DNA of 18,998 nucleotides from Allomyces macrogynus ATCC 38327 (Eukaryota > Blastocladiomycota > Blastocladiomycetes > Blastocladiales > Blastocladiaceae): the NCBI GenBank assembly GCA_000151295.1, contig GG745361.1:496225-515222 (forward strand). The letters are read 5' to 3'. Below, piece by piece: positions 1-9,408 of this stretch (positions are counted from its first letter, which is position 1; the number at the start of each line of letters is the position of its first letter). The notes under the pieces were generated by a model. The model was given only the letters and a program-made list of their open reading frames with translations. It did not search any database and was not told where the DNA came from. A program made the translations under genes and the position numbers.

Positions 1-35
1 TTTTCGTTTTTGTTCTGTGTCGCGTGAGAGTGTAG

Positions 36-284
36 TGTGGCGCGGCGATCCGCGCGTGTTTGATGCCGTGCTGTTCGAGACTGTCGTGCCTGGTGGCAGA
101 TATATGGCCGGTGTGGGTGCCGTACGAGATGGTCGCGGTGCTAGAAGCCACGGCGAGCGTCTCGGTGTCGCTGGCAGTCGTGAATGCGGTGCCAGTTGCC
201 GGGTTGGATGGCGCGCATGTGGTTGCGGCGGTGGCCGGGGCGACGGTGCGGTGGTGGCGCAAGCGGAGGAGGGTAGGAGAATGA
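36..284 (+). CDS. Site-2-protease-like M50 metallopeptidase, C-terminal exon (5' partial)
   Basis: This is the last exon of a gene that continues off the left edge. The open frame follows an in-frame TAG at 33-35 that doubles as a good 3' splice site: it is preceded by a T-rich tract and then TAG. The frame encodes about 82 residues ending at TGA 282-284. Near its middle is a hydrophobic segment carrying NAVPVAGLDG, which fits the second metal-ligand motif (N..P...LDG) of the membrane-embedded S2P/MBTPS2 family. The first motif, HExxH, would lie upstream of the window. S2P cleaves membrane-bound transcription factors such as SREBP inside Golgi membranes. After the LDG motif only a short basic tail remains (RWWRKRRR), shorter than the animal protein, which has one more membrane segment there. 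A further exon is possible but I could not place one. An alternative acceptor is CAG at 97-99. Its neighbour, also an M50-type peptidase, converges on it. Confidence 0.6.
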   Translation, partial: CGAAIRACLMPCCSRLSCLVADIWPVWVPYEMVAVLEATASVSVSLAVVNAVPVAGLDGAHVVAAVAGATVRWWRKRRRVGE

Positions 285-512
285 ATAGACAGTTGGGTCC
301 CGAAATGGTTTGGATTTATTGGTTCCAAACGAGCACAAACGGCGCGGGTCGGGCGGCGCATGCCGGACCCGCGCGGTACGAAGAGAGAATGAGCAAAGAC
401 AGATCACAAAGACGAAGGAGCAAGCAAGCATGCAAATAATGTACAGAGGTGCTTGCAGGAAGACGAGAACGGTGGAAGACGCAATCATGCGGGAGCGGGC
501 CGGCTCACGCGC

Positions 513-1637
513 TTACCACACGAGCAGCGCCATGAACACGGCGAGCGCGAGGAAAATGAGCGAGATGATAAACCAAAAGATGCCCCAAAACTGCGCGGCG
601 CAGCCGTATCCTACACGCGTTAGCGCCGTCGTTAGAAAGCGGCACAAACTCGGGGAAGGAACGGGATGGCAACGCACGTTGTGCAAACACGGCCGCGTCG
701 GAACTGTGCACGCGGCGCGTAATCAAGTCCTCGATGATATCCCACAGACTGTAGCACGACGACATGACCTGGAAATCGTCCGAGACGGCAGCAGTCAGCA
801 CGCGAACACGATCGCCGCAGCGACCACTCGTTAGAAAAACGCACCCCGACAAATAGCACGACATACACGAGCCCTTGCCCATTTGGCGTAAGCAACCAGA
901 GCGCTGGGAATAGGGCAATGAAGACGATCGTGAGCCCGCGCGTGAACCAGTCCTTGGCCCACCACAGCGTCGCGAGCAGGCACGCGCAAATCAAACCCGC
1001 GGCCACTTTCGATGCCGTGATGTTGAACCCGCAAAAGATCAGAATCGACCCGATCAGCGACGACCCAATGTACCCGGCCGGGAGCACGCAGCATGTGCGT
1101 CCGCCGCGCATCTTCGTCACGCCGCCCTCGTCCGGGTTCACCTCGATCGCCTCGATGTGCGCGCCCGTGCACTTGCCCGCGAGCGCGTGCCCAAACTCAT
1201 GGAAGGCAACCTGCAACGAGTAGAGCAGGTGGTGAGCGGCCTGACGCACGCGCGATGGGACGTGGCGGAGGCGGCAGCGGTCGCGGACTTACCGTGATGA
1301 GCTTGAACGGGTAGAGAATGTGCTTGAGGACTGGAAAATTCCACAATCTGCAACGCAACAACTTGACGCGTCAGCTCTCGCCAATGTTCGCCGCCATTTT
1401 ACAGCACCCGTGCGTATCTCGGCGGGCGGGTTCCGATGTGTACATCAAAATCGCGATGAAGTAGCCGCCAATCAAGTAGAAGGTCCATATTTGGTAGTCC
1501 GACGGGTGCTGCAGCTTGTAAAGAAAGTTGCGCGTGATCGCGGCCGGGTCGTCGGAATCAAAGACTTGCGTGAGCGGCATGGGCGGACTGTTGGCCAGGA
1601 CTGGGGGAATGAAGGATGGGAGCGGGTTCGGTGCCAT
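513..1637 (-). CDS. Peptidase M50B-like integral membrane protein
   Basis: Exons read 1637-1444, 1347-1293, 1210-845, 768-678 and 610-513; phases agree and give 267 aa. The zinc-binding HEFGH motif is at residues 87-91, inside a hydrophobic stretch, followed by a conserved loop with NPDEGG and a GG-RT segment (about 105-117). Five or six hydrophobic segments follow, and the C-terminus is a strong membrane helix ending in LLVW. Between them lies a soluble part with YSLWDIIEDLITRRV, typical of the M50B-like family found in fungi, plants and slime moulds, whose substrates are poorly known. Location is presumably an endomembrane. The start was chosen at the first ATG whose downstream sequence looks like the family N-terminus; the reading frame is open further upstream (to 1904) but looks like leader. 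Its 5' splice sites are GTACAC, GTAAGT, GTGCGT and GTGCGT. Confidence is high for the family and good for the splicing. Confidence 0.85.
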
Positions 1638-2021
1638 CGTTGCGAAGCTGAGGTTGGGCCGCAGATTTATGTCCGGTCGACGACGTGAGGTTGGCGCCAA
1701 GGTTGAGAATGTAATGCGATGAGTGTTGTGCGGACCCGGAGTGGGTGGATGTCGGAAATGAAAATGCAGCGGCTGCAGGGACGACATTGAAGTGGCGAGT
1801 TTTGCCAAGACGTGGCCAAGAAACGAAGCGTGAAAGGTGTGGCACGCACTTGTAGGCAGCAACCTGAACAAACCTGACTTGCCATCCACACATGTTACTC
1901 GCAACGTGCGTAAAAACGAACTTTGTGCTGTCGACCCTGAAGATACTAGAAAATGTTATTGACTGCTGATAGTCGTGATGCGACACTTTTGGCTGCTCTT
2001 GTCCTAAGTTGGCTCTTGCTG
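1638..2021. other. Intergenic: probable leader and promoter of the M50B-like gene
   Basis: I see no convincing gene here. The stretch lies between the start of the M50B-like gene and the degraded end of the F-box/LRR pseudogene. The DNA just upstream of the ATG is open in frame but rich in Pro, Thr and Ser codons without family similarity, so it is probably 5' leader. No clear TATA box was found. Base composition moves from GC-rich near the gene to AT-richer after about 1880. Confidence 0.4.
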
Positions 2022-3200
2022 CTATAATGTGCTATGCTTTCTCCTGTGACTGTTGGTGCCTGCATTCTGGGCGCTGGTACTTCGCACCAATATTTTCCGT
2101 GATTTCGGGCTGTTTTTGTTGCTCCTGCTGCTGCTGTCGCTGTGCACCGAAATATTTAGAGATTTTGGGCTGCTGTTGCTAATGAGGGGCAACTTCTCCT
2201 GCGGCCAAAAGCTCGACTTGACGGACAAGTGAAGGGAACTGACCGATGCAGGTAAATGCGTTGTGGCAAGAACAGCCAATCCTTAGCCGACTTCATTGCG
2301 ATCAACCCCAAGAGTAATATCCAGGTTGGAAGGTCCGCTTGTGGAAGCGTGCGAAAACCTGGTGCCAAATCAAGTAAGGCCTGTTCCACCAGAGTAAACG
2401 ACTTCAGGGATGGAAGCCAGTGAAGAAGAGCAGCAATGACATCGACCATATCTGGAAAGATCCACATAGGCCTGCAGAACATGAGCATTGCAACAGTCAC
2501 AGGAAGATGGGGGAGAAACCGAGCCTCAGATGATTCACCAGCCATCAAAGTGTTGGAACGATCCACATAGGGGTTCATGAGCTTGAAACAGCGCAGGTTC
2601 GGCGGCAAGCGGACAAGAGATATCTCGACATCATTCCTTGGTAGAACACTCTCATCCAGTTCGAGTTCAACCAGTGACATTGGGAGCACACCTGCAGCCC
2701 ATGGGAAGAGTCGTTTGTGCTCCAGGACCAGGGAGCAACACAGTGGCAGGATCACAACATCAAATTTCGTCATGTGTACATCATTGTAGTGGTGGAGATG
2801 GGCAAGTGCAACACAGAGGCAAGGCCATTTTGCAGAGTCCATTTCTGATGAAATCGGCGTCATACGGTCGCAATCACGCAGCAGGAGAATTAATGTCGCA
2901 TGCCCTGACTCCTTGAAGACCGCAAATTCGTCCATTAAAAACGGGCCACGTTCCATCGTGAGGAGAGTGCAAAGAGGGTCGTCTTCTGAAAAGATAACTC
3001 TGCCAGTCTGGATTGCGACATGGAGGCATGGCGCATAGAGCGCTGGGGGCCACGAGCGCAAGGGAAAATAGTGATTTGCGCCTCGGGTCAACGTAGGCGA
3101 TCCATTCGGCAACTTGTGTCAGGATCAGGTCTGGCAGTTCATCGAGTTGTGGGCATGGTGCGGGTGAGGTGGTAAGTGCGGGTAGGTCCTCGGAAATCAT
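2022..3200 (-). pseudogene. F-box / leucine-rich-repeat protein, frameshifted
   Basis: From an ATG at 3198-3200 the frame gives LDELPDLILTQVAEW, an F-box-like helix, followed by a Leu/Ala-rich helix (SLFSLALVAPSAL). The frame then fails at the run of five G at 3045-3049 on the plus strand. Ignoring one base there restores a continuous match (ALYAPCLHVAIQTG...) in the next frame, which stays open to 2156. That frame holds degenerate LRR signatures such as LPMSLVELELD, LPPNLRCFKL and LPSLKSFTL. Near 2255-2285 another frame takes over with the LRR-like LPASVSSLHLS and then a Ser/Lys-rich tail with 60-bp repeats, ending at 2022. Two frame changes in one LRR gene suggest a pseudogene. Unrecognised introns or sequence errors remain possible. 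F-box proteins recruit substrates to SCF ubiquitin ligases. The DNA is visibly AT-richer than the neighbouring genes. Confidence 0.55.
2084..2190. repeat. Two-copy diverged 60-bp tandem repeat
   Basis: A segment beginning GCACCAATATTTTCC at 2084 recurs as GCACCGAAATATTTAG at 2144, exactly 60 bp later. Both continue into GATTT-GGGCTG-TGTTGCT. On the minus strand the unit encodes a 20-residue Ser/Asn/Lys-rich module (SSPKSLNIS and SPKSRKILV), so it expands the tail of the F-box/LRR relic in frame. A short CTG-rich run lies between the units. Confidence 0.65.
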
Positions 3201-3808
3201 GTTTGCAGCAAGTGAGAATGCCGCGGAAATGGAAATGGTGATCAGAATATTCGGGTCGACGAATGTTGAAGTGCCGGTGTAAGGCCTGAGTGTTGAAAAA
3301 AATGTGAGTAAAAGGCTTAACGTAACTGCGTGGATCTTTGACCGTGCAAATTTGACAGACGACGTTGCGCCCCACCCAACGCTTTACTGAATCACCTGGC
3401 TCAATGAGTGACAGAAAATTGGACGTAATCAAGGGCGTGCACCGAGTCAATCAACGCCTGTCGCACACGCCAGATCAAAGCATTTAAAGCACAACCTCAT
3501 CGCTTGCCAAAGGCACACAGTCGGAAAAGTCCCGATGTGGCCAGCATCCCCGCTAAATCGACGCTCCCGAATCAGCAATCCGCAAGTTTTTTGAACTTGG
3601 CGCTGTCGCGTTGCTTGCAAATAGAGACGGGGCGATCCAGACTGAGAATAACAGAAGTGGCAAGTTGAGGCCGACAATAATTCAAAAATAATCAAAAACA
3701 CAACAAAAACAGATTTCTCCACAACAAGAAATGACATCTCGCGTCTTTATGATCTCTGCCGTCCACCCACTCTCACCACCGCCCATCTCGCCTGCCAACG
3801 CAATCCCA
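3201..3808. other. Intergenic, no gene recognised
   Basis: This lies between the F-box/LRR pseudogene start and the end of the phoD-like gene. Short open frames on the minus strand (3139-3450 and 3447-3737) show no recognisable motif or coding-like composition. The part at about 3675-3735 is A-rich on the plus strand and so T-rich on the transcribed strand of the phoD-like gene, as expected of 3' flanking DNA. Confidence 0.4.
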
Positions 3809-5796
3809 TTACTCGACCGCCGTGATCCGGTTCGCGCCACTCGGCACCACGAGCGTCTTGTTCAAGTACGTCTGCATGTCGCTCGGTGCGAGCCCCTTGA
3901 CCGACTGCACGTACCAGTACTCGGCGCGTGCCTCGTTGGCCGTCAACTTCAGCGCCACGTAGCCGTGCCGGTACATGTCGATCCACTGCGCGCCTGGGTT
4001 GCTGCGCTTCAATATCTCCGAAAAGTACTCGGACTGCCGTTGCGAGTCGGAGGCGGGCGTGCGCGCCGTGACCGACGGCGTCACGAACTCGGTGAAGACA
4101 ATCGGCGAGGCACGGTCGTTGCCGCGGTACGGGATGTTGCTCGCGACCGACGCGTGGAAGTCGCCTTTGGGTGGGTGGAGAAGGTTGTCAGAAGGAGAGA
4201 GGATACGGAAATAAAGCTAGAGAGGGGGGGCGGCGAGCGTACCCGTGACCATGATCGTATTGTTCACCTTGTTCTGCACCATCACATCCAGCAACCGCTG
4301 CCGCGGCGCCGGGTACCCGACCCACGCGTCGTTCGCAATCGGCGGCTCGTACCACAGCAACTGGTTCGGCTGGTTGGCAAACATGACCTGGTTCCCAATC
4401 ACGCGCCACGTCGCATTGGAATTGATGAGCCCGGCATGCAACCACGCCTCCTGCTCGGGACCCATCAATTCGCGGTTCGCATCGCGCCCACTACCCTGCT
4501 CGTCGCGTCCTTCCATGCGCGTATCGAGCATGAGCAAATCGACCATGGTCCCGATCCGGAACGACCGGTAGATGCGGTACTGCGCGCCCGTCGCGTTCGA
4601 CGGCCGGATCGGAATGTTTTCGTGGAACGCGCGCATCGCCGCGAGGCGCCGCTCGCCCCAAGGACCGTCGCGCCGGTCGTTCTGATTGTTGGCGCCGCCG
4701 GGAGCCGAAACGTTGCCGTTGGTCGCGTTGATGCTCCACGCGTTGTCGGCGAATTCGTGGTCGTCCCAGATCGCAATGATCGGCAGCGAGCGCATCATGG
4801 CCTGCTGCGACACGTCGGTCTGGTACTGCGAGTAGCGGGTGCGATACTCGTCGAGCGTGTCCAAGTTCTTGTCGGGCACCGGGTCGCGGTCCGGCGGGAG
4901 TTCCCCGCCCGCGGGCGGATACCCTGCTGACGAGTACTCATAAATTCCATCCCCCACGCCCAAAAGCGCTTGAAAGTCGGTCGACCGGTTCGCGATCGCG
5001 CCGTACGCGTGGAAGTAGCCGTGCTGGAAGTTGGAGCATGAGGTCACCGCAAATTGGACGCGGTCGAGTGTCGCGTTGCGCGCAGGGAGTGTCAAAGTCG
5101 TGCCGGTCGGCGACACGGCGTCGCCCGCGCGGAACTGGTACCAGTACCGCGTCGCCGGGTTCAAGTCGGGCACGTCGACCTTGACCTGGCGTTAAAGTAC
5201 GATAGGTGGCGTAAGTGCGAGCCCGCCGTGCATGGTGATACTCGCGGAAGGTACACACCGTGTACCCGACGTCAGACGACGTCGCGGCCGTCCCGTTCTT
5301 GACGACCGACGTCAAGTTGCCGTCCGACGCGACGACGTAGTTGAGCGAGACGGTGACGTTGTCGGCGGTATTGGGCGTGACTTTGGTCCACAGAATCACG
5401 CGGTCCTCGAGCGGGTCTAGCGTCGGATCGGCATCAGACTGGTGTCTCAGATCACAGCGAGGATCAAACTCACGCACCGCCCGACGCAACCCCGTGCAAA
5501 AACTGCACGCTCGGCGGCGGCGCCTGCAGATCCCGAACCAGATCGCGCGCGCGCTCGAGGACCGTCGCCGCCGAAATGGCAAAATCGGGCACGTTGGCAT
5601 ACGGGCTGCTGAACGCTAGGTTCGACTGCACGTGGCCGAGCGCTGTCTGCAGGATCCGGTCGGCGGCAGGGCGCGGAATGAGGTTGGCGGCATCGGTCGG
5701 CGGCCGCGGGGCCACGGCAAAGTGCGCGGCGGCGGCGGCGAGGGCCGTGAAGAGCAGCAGCGCGCCGCGAACGCTGAACATGGGCGGCGGGATCAT
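3809..5796 (-). CDS. phoD: PhoD-type alkaline phosphatase/phosphodiesterase, secreted
   Basis: Exons 5796-5478, 5416-5259, 5185-4243 and 4164-3809 join in phase to 591 aa. Residues 1-27 form a signal peptide (short N-region, then a Leu/Ala core). The join of exons 1 and 2 restores GVASGDPLEDRVILWTKVTP, the hallmark opening of the PhoD catalytic fold, after a beta-sandwich-like N-terminal part. Catalytic-site motifs follow: TSCSN (Cys about 209, matching the iron-ligand Cys of bacterial PhoD), GDGIYEY (Asp 238), WDDHEFADN (300-306), LDTR (380-382) and GDFHAS (474-479, rebuilt across intron 3). PhoD enzymes release phosphate from mono- and diesters outside the cell using Ca2+ and Fe3+. Several N-x-S/T sites support secretion. 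A second ATG at 5781 (MFSVRG) is an alternative start that would also keep the signal core. It is transcribed divergently from the 6246 gene. Phosphate-starvation control is likely from the family but no site was identified. Confidence 0.93.
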
Positions 5797-6245
5797 GATG
5801 CGAGCACTTGTTGGGCCGCACGGTGCGGTTGCTGGCGGCGTCGGCGGCGTGGAGGGCCGGGATACTCGATGGGACGTCGCCGACGTGCTTGCGCCGAGGT
5901 CGGGTTGCGCGGCGATGGCGGTGTGCGGCTGTCGGTCGAGCGAAGCGACGGTGGCCGCGAGTGCAGGAGCCGGCGCGTTGATGAGTGCGAGACACCCAGG
6001 ACGCGGTCACGCCCGGCCGAGAGACTTGCTTTGCTGCAGGCCTCCCTTCTGCGAACGTGCTATAAAGGCGCCGGCCACCCCCGCGCCCCGCGCTCCTCCC
6101 CGCTCTTCGCCCACTCCTTCATCATCATCCTCTCTCTCGCGCGCGCCCGATCATCTGGCCGTGCACGACCCGCCCGACTGAACCTCCACGGCAACTCGGC
6201 CCCACCGCCACGCACTTCATCCACCACCCCATCCCACTTTCAACC
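5797..6245. promoter_or_regulatory. Shared spacer between two divergent genes (candidate bidirectional promoter)
   Basis: 449 bp separate the start codons of the phoD-like gene (-) and the 151-aa gene (+). No convincing gene lies inside. The part at 6070-6240 is C-rich with CTCTCTC and CCACC tracts, the pyrimidine-rich look expected of a leader just before the ATG at 6246. The left part is GC-rich without an obvious element for the leftward gene. Confidence 0.5.
6061..6066 (+). promoter_or_regulatory. TATA box for the 6246 gene
   Basis: TATAAA stands alone in a very GC-rich context, about 180 bp upstream of the ATG at 6246 and followed by a C-rich leader. Position and isolation support a core promoter element. 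A transcription start about 30 bp downstream would give a leader of roughly 150 nt. Confidence 0.5.
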
Positions 6246-6759
6246 ATGTCGGCCGTCGCCCGCGCCTTCGCCTCGCGCGCGCGCGCCCTCGTCGCCCACT
6301 GGTCGCAGCGGCCTGCCTCGACGTGCACGCGCCGCGACGCGGCCGAATCCGCCGCCTCCGTGATCGCGCCCGACGCCGACGACGCCGGGTCGTTTGAGCT
6401 GCAGCACCGCCCGCCTGCGGCGCCCGCACCCGCCGCCTGGAATGACTGGATCGCGTGGATGCCAATGGTCGGCGCGCCGGGCGCGGCGCAACCGGCGCCG
6501 CGAATTGAGGTGTCGCCGAGTACGCAATTTGGTTTGTGGATCGAGCGCTTGGGCTGCAACTGATGGATAGAATGTAGGTCGCGCCGCGGTGCTCGACGCG
6601 GCAGTCGATGCGGCACGGCCCGCGAAGCGCTCGCGGTCGGCGACGCGCGAGTCGGTCACGACGCGAGGTCGTGGCCGCGGCCGGGAACGCAACCGCACGC
6701 GCACGATGAGCCCGATGCGCGAGTTTATTGTGTCGGGGCTCGCCAACGACCCGCTGTAA
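6246..6759 (+). CDS. 151-aa protein of unknown function, possible mitochondrial presequence
   Basis: I do not recognise this protein. Exons 6246-6519 and 6578-6759 join in phase across a 58-nt intron (donor GTACGC, acceptor TGTAG, CTGAT branch-like site 16 nt before the acceptor). Without splicing the frame ends at 6563. The N-terminus (about 1-30) is rich in Arg, Ala and Ser with no acidic residue, as in mitochondrial targeting peptides. The middle is Pro/Ala-rich with a Trp-rich patch (AAWNDWIAWMPM). After the splice join comes an acidic/Ala helix, then a basic RGRGRGRERNRTRT tract, and the protein ends in MREFIVSGLANDPL. The RG-rich part could bind RNA, but that is a guess. The start has a purine-C-C context and a TATA box upstream. 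It converges on the UBLCP1-like gene with a 248-bp gap. Confidence 0.6.
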
Positions 6760-7007
6760 GGCCGAGGACGAAGTACGACGAGCGCGACGCTGCTGGATCG
6801 GTGTCGCTCGACGGACGGAAAGGAGACCGTAGACTTTGCATTGAGACGGGACTTGCACGAAATACACGGCGTGGTTGTTGGCAATGGGTCTTGGATCCAG
6901 GAAGAAGACAAGAAAGCACAAGGAACGGTCGTGCAAGTACCAAGTACGGCTTCATGACACCACAGCCCCGCATCACATTGCGACAGCGCCCATGTCGTCC
7001 CTCTTCG

Positions 7008-8440
7008 TCAAAGTCTCCGCGGCGTGACAACGTCCATACCGCCGCGCACCTCGCGATGCTGTCGCCACCCCTACATACGTCGCGGCCTCGTCAGTCCCGA
7101 TTTCCGAATCGCGTCTCCCTTCCTTCCGACACCGCCGCACGTACCCGGTGATCCAGCGCCGTCACGTCCTCGGCGGGCGCCACGACACGCGTCAGGTACC
7201 GCGCGAGCGCCGGCAACTCCTCGTCCTTTTCCGCCGCATCCGCCGACCAGAACCACGGATCCACGTGAATCCCGTTCCGCGGATTCAGCGCAAAATTGCG
7301 CGGCAAGTCGTCTACATACCCGCGCGATCGCCGTCAAACACCCACTCCACCACCCTGCAGCCACCCGCACATCGAGCGAACGCACCAACGTGCACCGTCG
7401 TCGCGCGCGCCCACGTTTCCGGAAACCGCGCCCAGATCAGAGCCAGCGCCTTGACGTGCATCCGGCTCTGCCGCGTCGGCGACTCGCCGCGGTCGAGTGA
7501 AGGTGACCGAGACCGTGGGGTCACGGGGAACATGGCATTCGCGTCGAGCGTGAACGCGATGCGGTACGCGCGGTTCGCGGTGTCCACCAGGCCGATCGTC
7601 GCGAGCTTGTGGTTGAGCAGGGCGCGCGACGATTGACTCCATATGGCCATGTCGAACGAGCCGTAGACGGCGGTCTGGCAGTGCGCGAGTGAGGGGAGAA
7701 CGGATGGAGAGTGTGATTGGGGTAGATGCGGACCAAGAACTCGTGCGTGCCCGGTCGGAGCAGGTCGTGCGGGTTGGGTGCGGTGGACTTGCAGTCGAAT
7801 AGCGTGTGGTCGAGGTCGAGCACGAGCAGCTTCTTGCCGGGGCGCGGTGGATGGACGAGGTCGATGGTCGTCTGCACGATCACGACCATTTTCAAGTCAG
7901 AAAACATGCTCCTGCAGCGGAGAAGGGAAAGTAACAAAGAGCGTACCATCATCGCGTACTGGTCGAGCAGCGCTGCCGTCGCAGACGACAGGATCGGTTC
8001 TCTCAGCAGGTCGTTGCTGACCGCTACGTCGACCGAGAGCGACTCGTCGGCGGCGGAGACGACGGTACCGGTCGTGCCGTGGCCGGTTCCATCATTTCGA
8101 TTGCGCTCAAGCTGTCGTCCACGGCCCACTTCCTCGACCGCGTTGCGACGTGTATAGTACGGTTCGAGAGCGGGATCAGCGGGCTCCTACAGGGAAAGTG
8201 AGCCGTGAGCAACATGTGATTCTGTAGGCTTTTGCGCGCCTGAGCGCCGACAAGTACAGCCTGCCCGTCGACGAGAAACGGCTCAGTCACCCGACGCTCC
8301 ACGTCGGCCCAGCCTGGTTCTTCGTGAAGTGGGCAGCCCTCGCTTGCGAATCGGTCACCCAACTTGGTCGTTCGCGACCCTTCACATGCTGCTTGGGACT
8401 CGACAAGGTTGATGCCGTTGCTGGGACCGCGATCACGCAT
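7008..8440 (-). CDS. UBLCP1-like RNA polymerase II CTD / proteasome phosphatase (HAD, FCP1-like)
   Basis: Exons 8440-8258, 8186-7947, 7871-7734, 7674-7386, 7311-7145 and 7070-7008 join in phase to 359 aa. The catalytic domain (about 142-340) is clear: KKLLVLDLDHTLFD with the DxDxT nucleophile (D160, D162), LLRPGTHEFL joined across intron 3 to TAVYGSFDMAIWSQSS, HVKALALIW, then TVHVDDLPRNFALNPRNG restored across intron 4. This closely follows the order of UBLCP1, a nuclear phosphatase that acts on the proteasome regulatory particle and the Pol II CTD. The last exon restores the conserved C-terminal Trp (DHRGWR); its intron has a CTGAC branch site. The 57 nt encoding VTPRSRSPSLDRGE.. (exon 4, before SRMHVK) are in frame and could be a retained or alternative intron. 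The two N-terminal exons are less certain: the ATG at 8440 has an ideal ACCACCATG context, but I see no ubiquitin-like fold there. Confidence 0.8.
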
Positions 8441-8675
8441 GGTGGTCCTGGGGGGAAAGCGGCGGCGAGCGTGTCGTGGCAGATATTCGATTGAGAGGTA
8501 TTGACGGAGCTGAGAAGAATCGTGGAGCGATTTGGCCGTTAATGCGGCCAGTTGCACCAAAAGCCGTCGTTTACTGGAGCCTCATCATTGTGGTGGCCGT
8601 TGTTATCGCGACGATGCGAGGCAAAAAGGCTCCAACAAGAATCTTAAAGGAACTTATTTTGCTTACTCAAAAGAA

Positions 8676-9408
8676 TTACAATTCATCGTCCGACTCGTCC
8701 TCGTCATCCTCCATCTCGAGCGCCGCTTCCAACGCCGACGCCGTGCCCGTCGCCTGCGACGCGAGACTCGCCACGTCCGACTCGTCGGTGCCGAGCAACA
8801 CCGGGTCCACCAGGTCCTGCACGTCCACGTCCATGTCATCCACGTCGCTCTCGGATTCTTCCTCCTCGTCTTCGTCACTGCTGCTGGTGCTCGACTCGCC
8901 CGACGCGGTCGCGGCCTCGGCCATGGGCACGTCAGACGCTGGCACTTCGGCCGCTGGGGTCAGGAGAGTGGATTTGGGCGCGACGCCGGCGGTGGTGGCG
9001 CCGCGCGGTGTCGAAGTGCGCGCCTGGATCGCGGCCTGCGCGGCGGATTCGTGCTTGACGAGCGCGCGCCGCCACGAGTGCAGTTTGCCGGTGAGCGACG
9101 CGAGCGTCGCTTCCTGGTTTGCGATCTTGACCGAGAGCTGCTGAACCTGGACGTGGGTATCAAGTCAGCTCTCCGGTCACTTTCTCAATGAGCGGAGAAC
9201 GCGCGTGACTTACCTCGAGGTTGGCTGAGGGCGGCGAATTTGCCACGGCCGCAGCGAGTCGGTGCCGCAAAGTCGCAGCGGACGCGTCGAGCCGCGCGGC
9301 GGCGCGCTCTTCGGCTGCAGAATCGAGCGATGCGACCGAGGCGAAGAGCTGGTCGAGGTCGGCGCAGAAGCTGGCCGCGAGCGCCGAGAAGGAGGGTGGT
9401 GCGCTCAT
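8676..9408 (-). CDS. Coiled-coil protein with acidic Ser-rich tail, possibly Mediator subunit MED28-like
   Basis: Exons 9408-9214 and 9146-8676 join in phase to 221 aa across a 67-nt intron with a canonical GTAAGT donor, a CTGAC branch site and a CCAG acceptor. The N-terminal 65 residues form an amphipathic Ala-rich helix (SFCADLDQLFASVASLD). Exon 2 opens with a second heptad-like helix (VQQLSVKIANQEATLASLTGKLHSWRRAL) ending in the L..W pattern. The order, an N-terminal helical pair then a helix ending H-W-..-L, resembles MED28, a head-module subunit of the Mediator complex. This is only a pattern resemblance. The C-terminus is very acidic (runs of D/E with Ser, about residues 150-175 and 205-221), as in many nuclear proteins. 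Other small coiled-coil nuclear subunits are possible. It lies head-to-tail with the UBLCP1-like gene, 235 bp apart. Confidence 0.6.

Noticed and set aside
310..834. 174-codon open frame on the plus strand
   Set aside because: It overlaps the last exons of the M50B-like gene in antisense and has no motif or sensible composition.
3731..4930. 399-codon open frame on the plus strand
   Set aside because: It is antisense to the phoD-like gene and consists mostly of Arg/Val/His-rich shadow sequence. The minus strand has catalytic motifs throughout.
5632..6363. 243-codon plus-strand open frame across the divergent spacer
   Set aside because: It is Arg/Gly/Pro-rich, antisense to phoD exon 1 at its left end, and crosses the TATA box and the start of the 151-aa gene in another frame.
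8476..9191. Two overlapping plus-strand open frames of about 220 codons
   Set aside because: They are shadows of the acidic, Ser-rich second exon of the coiled-coil gene; the long Ser runs are the reverse of Asp/Glu codons.
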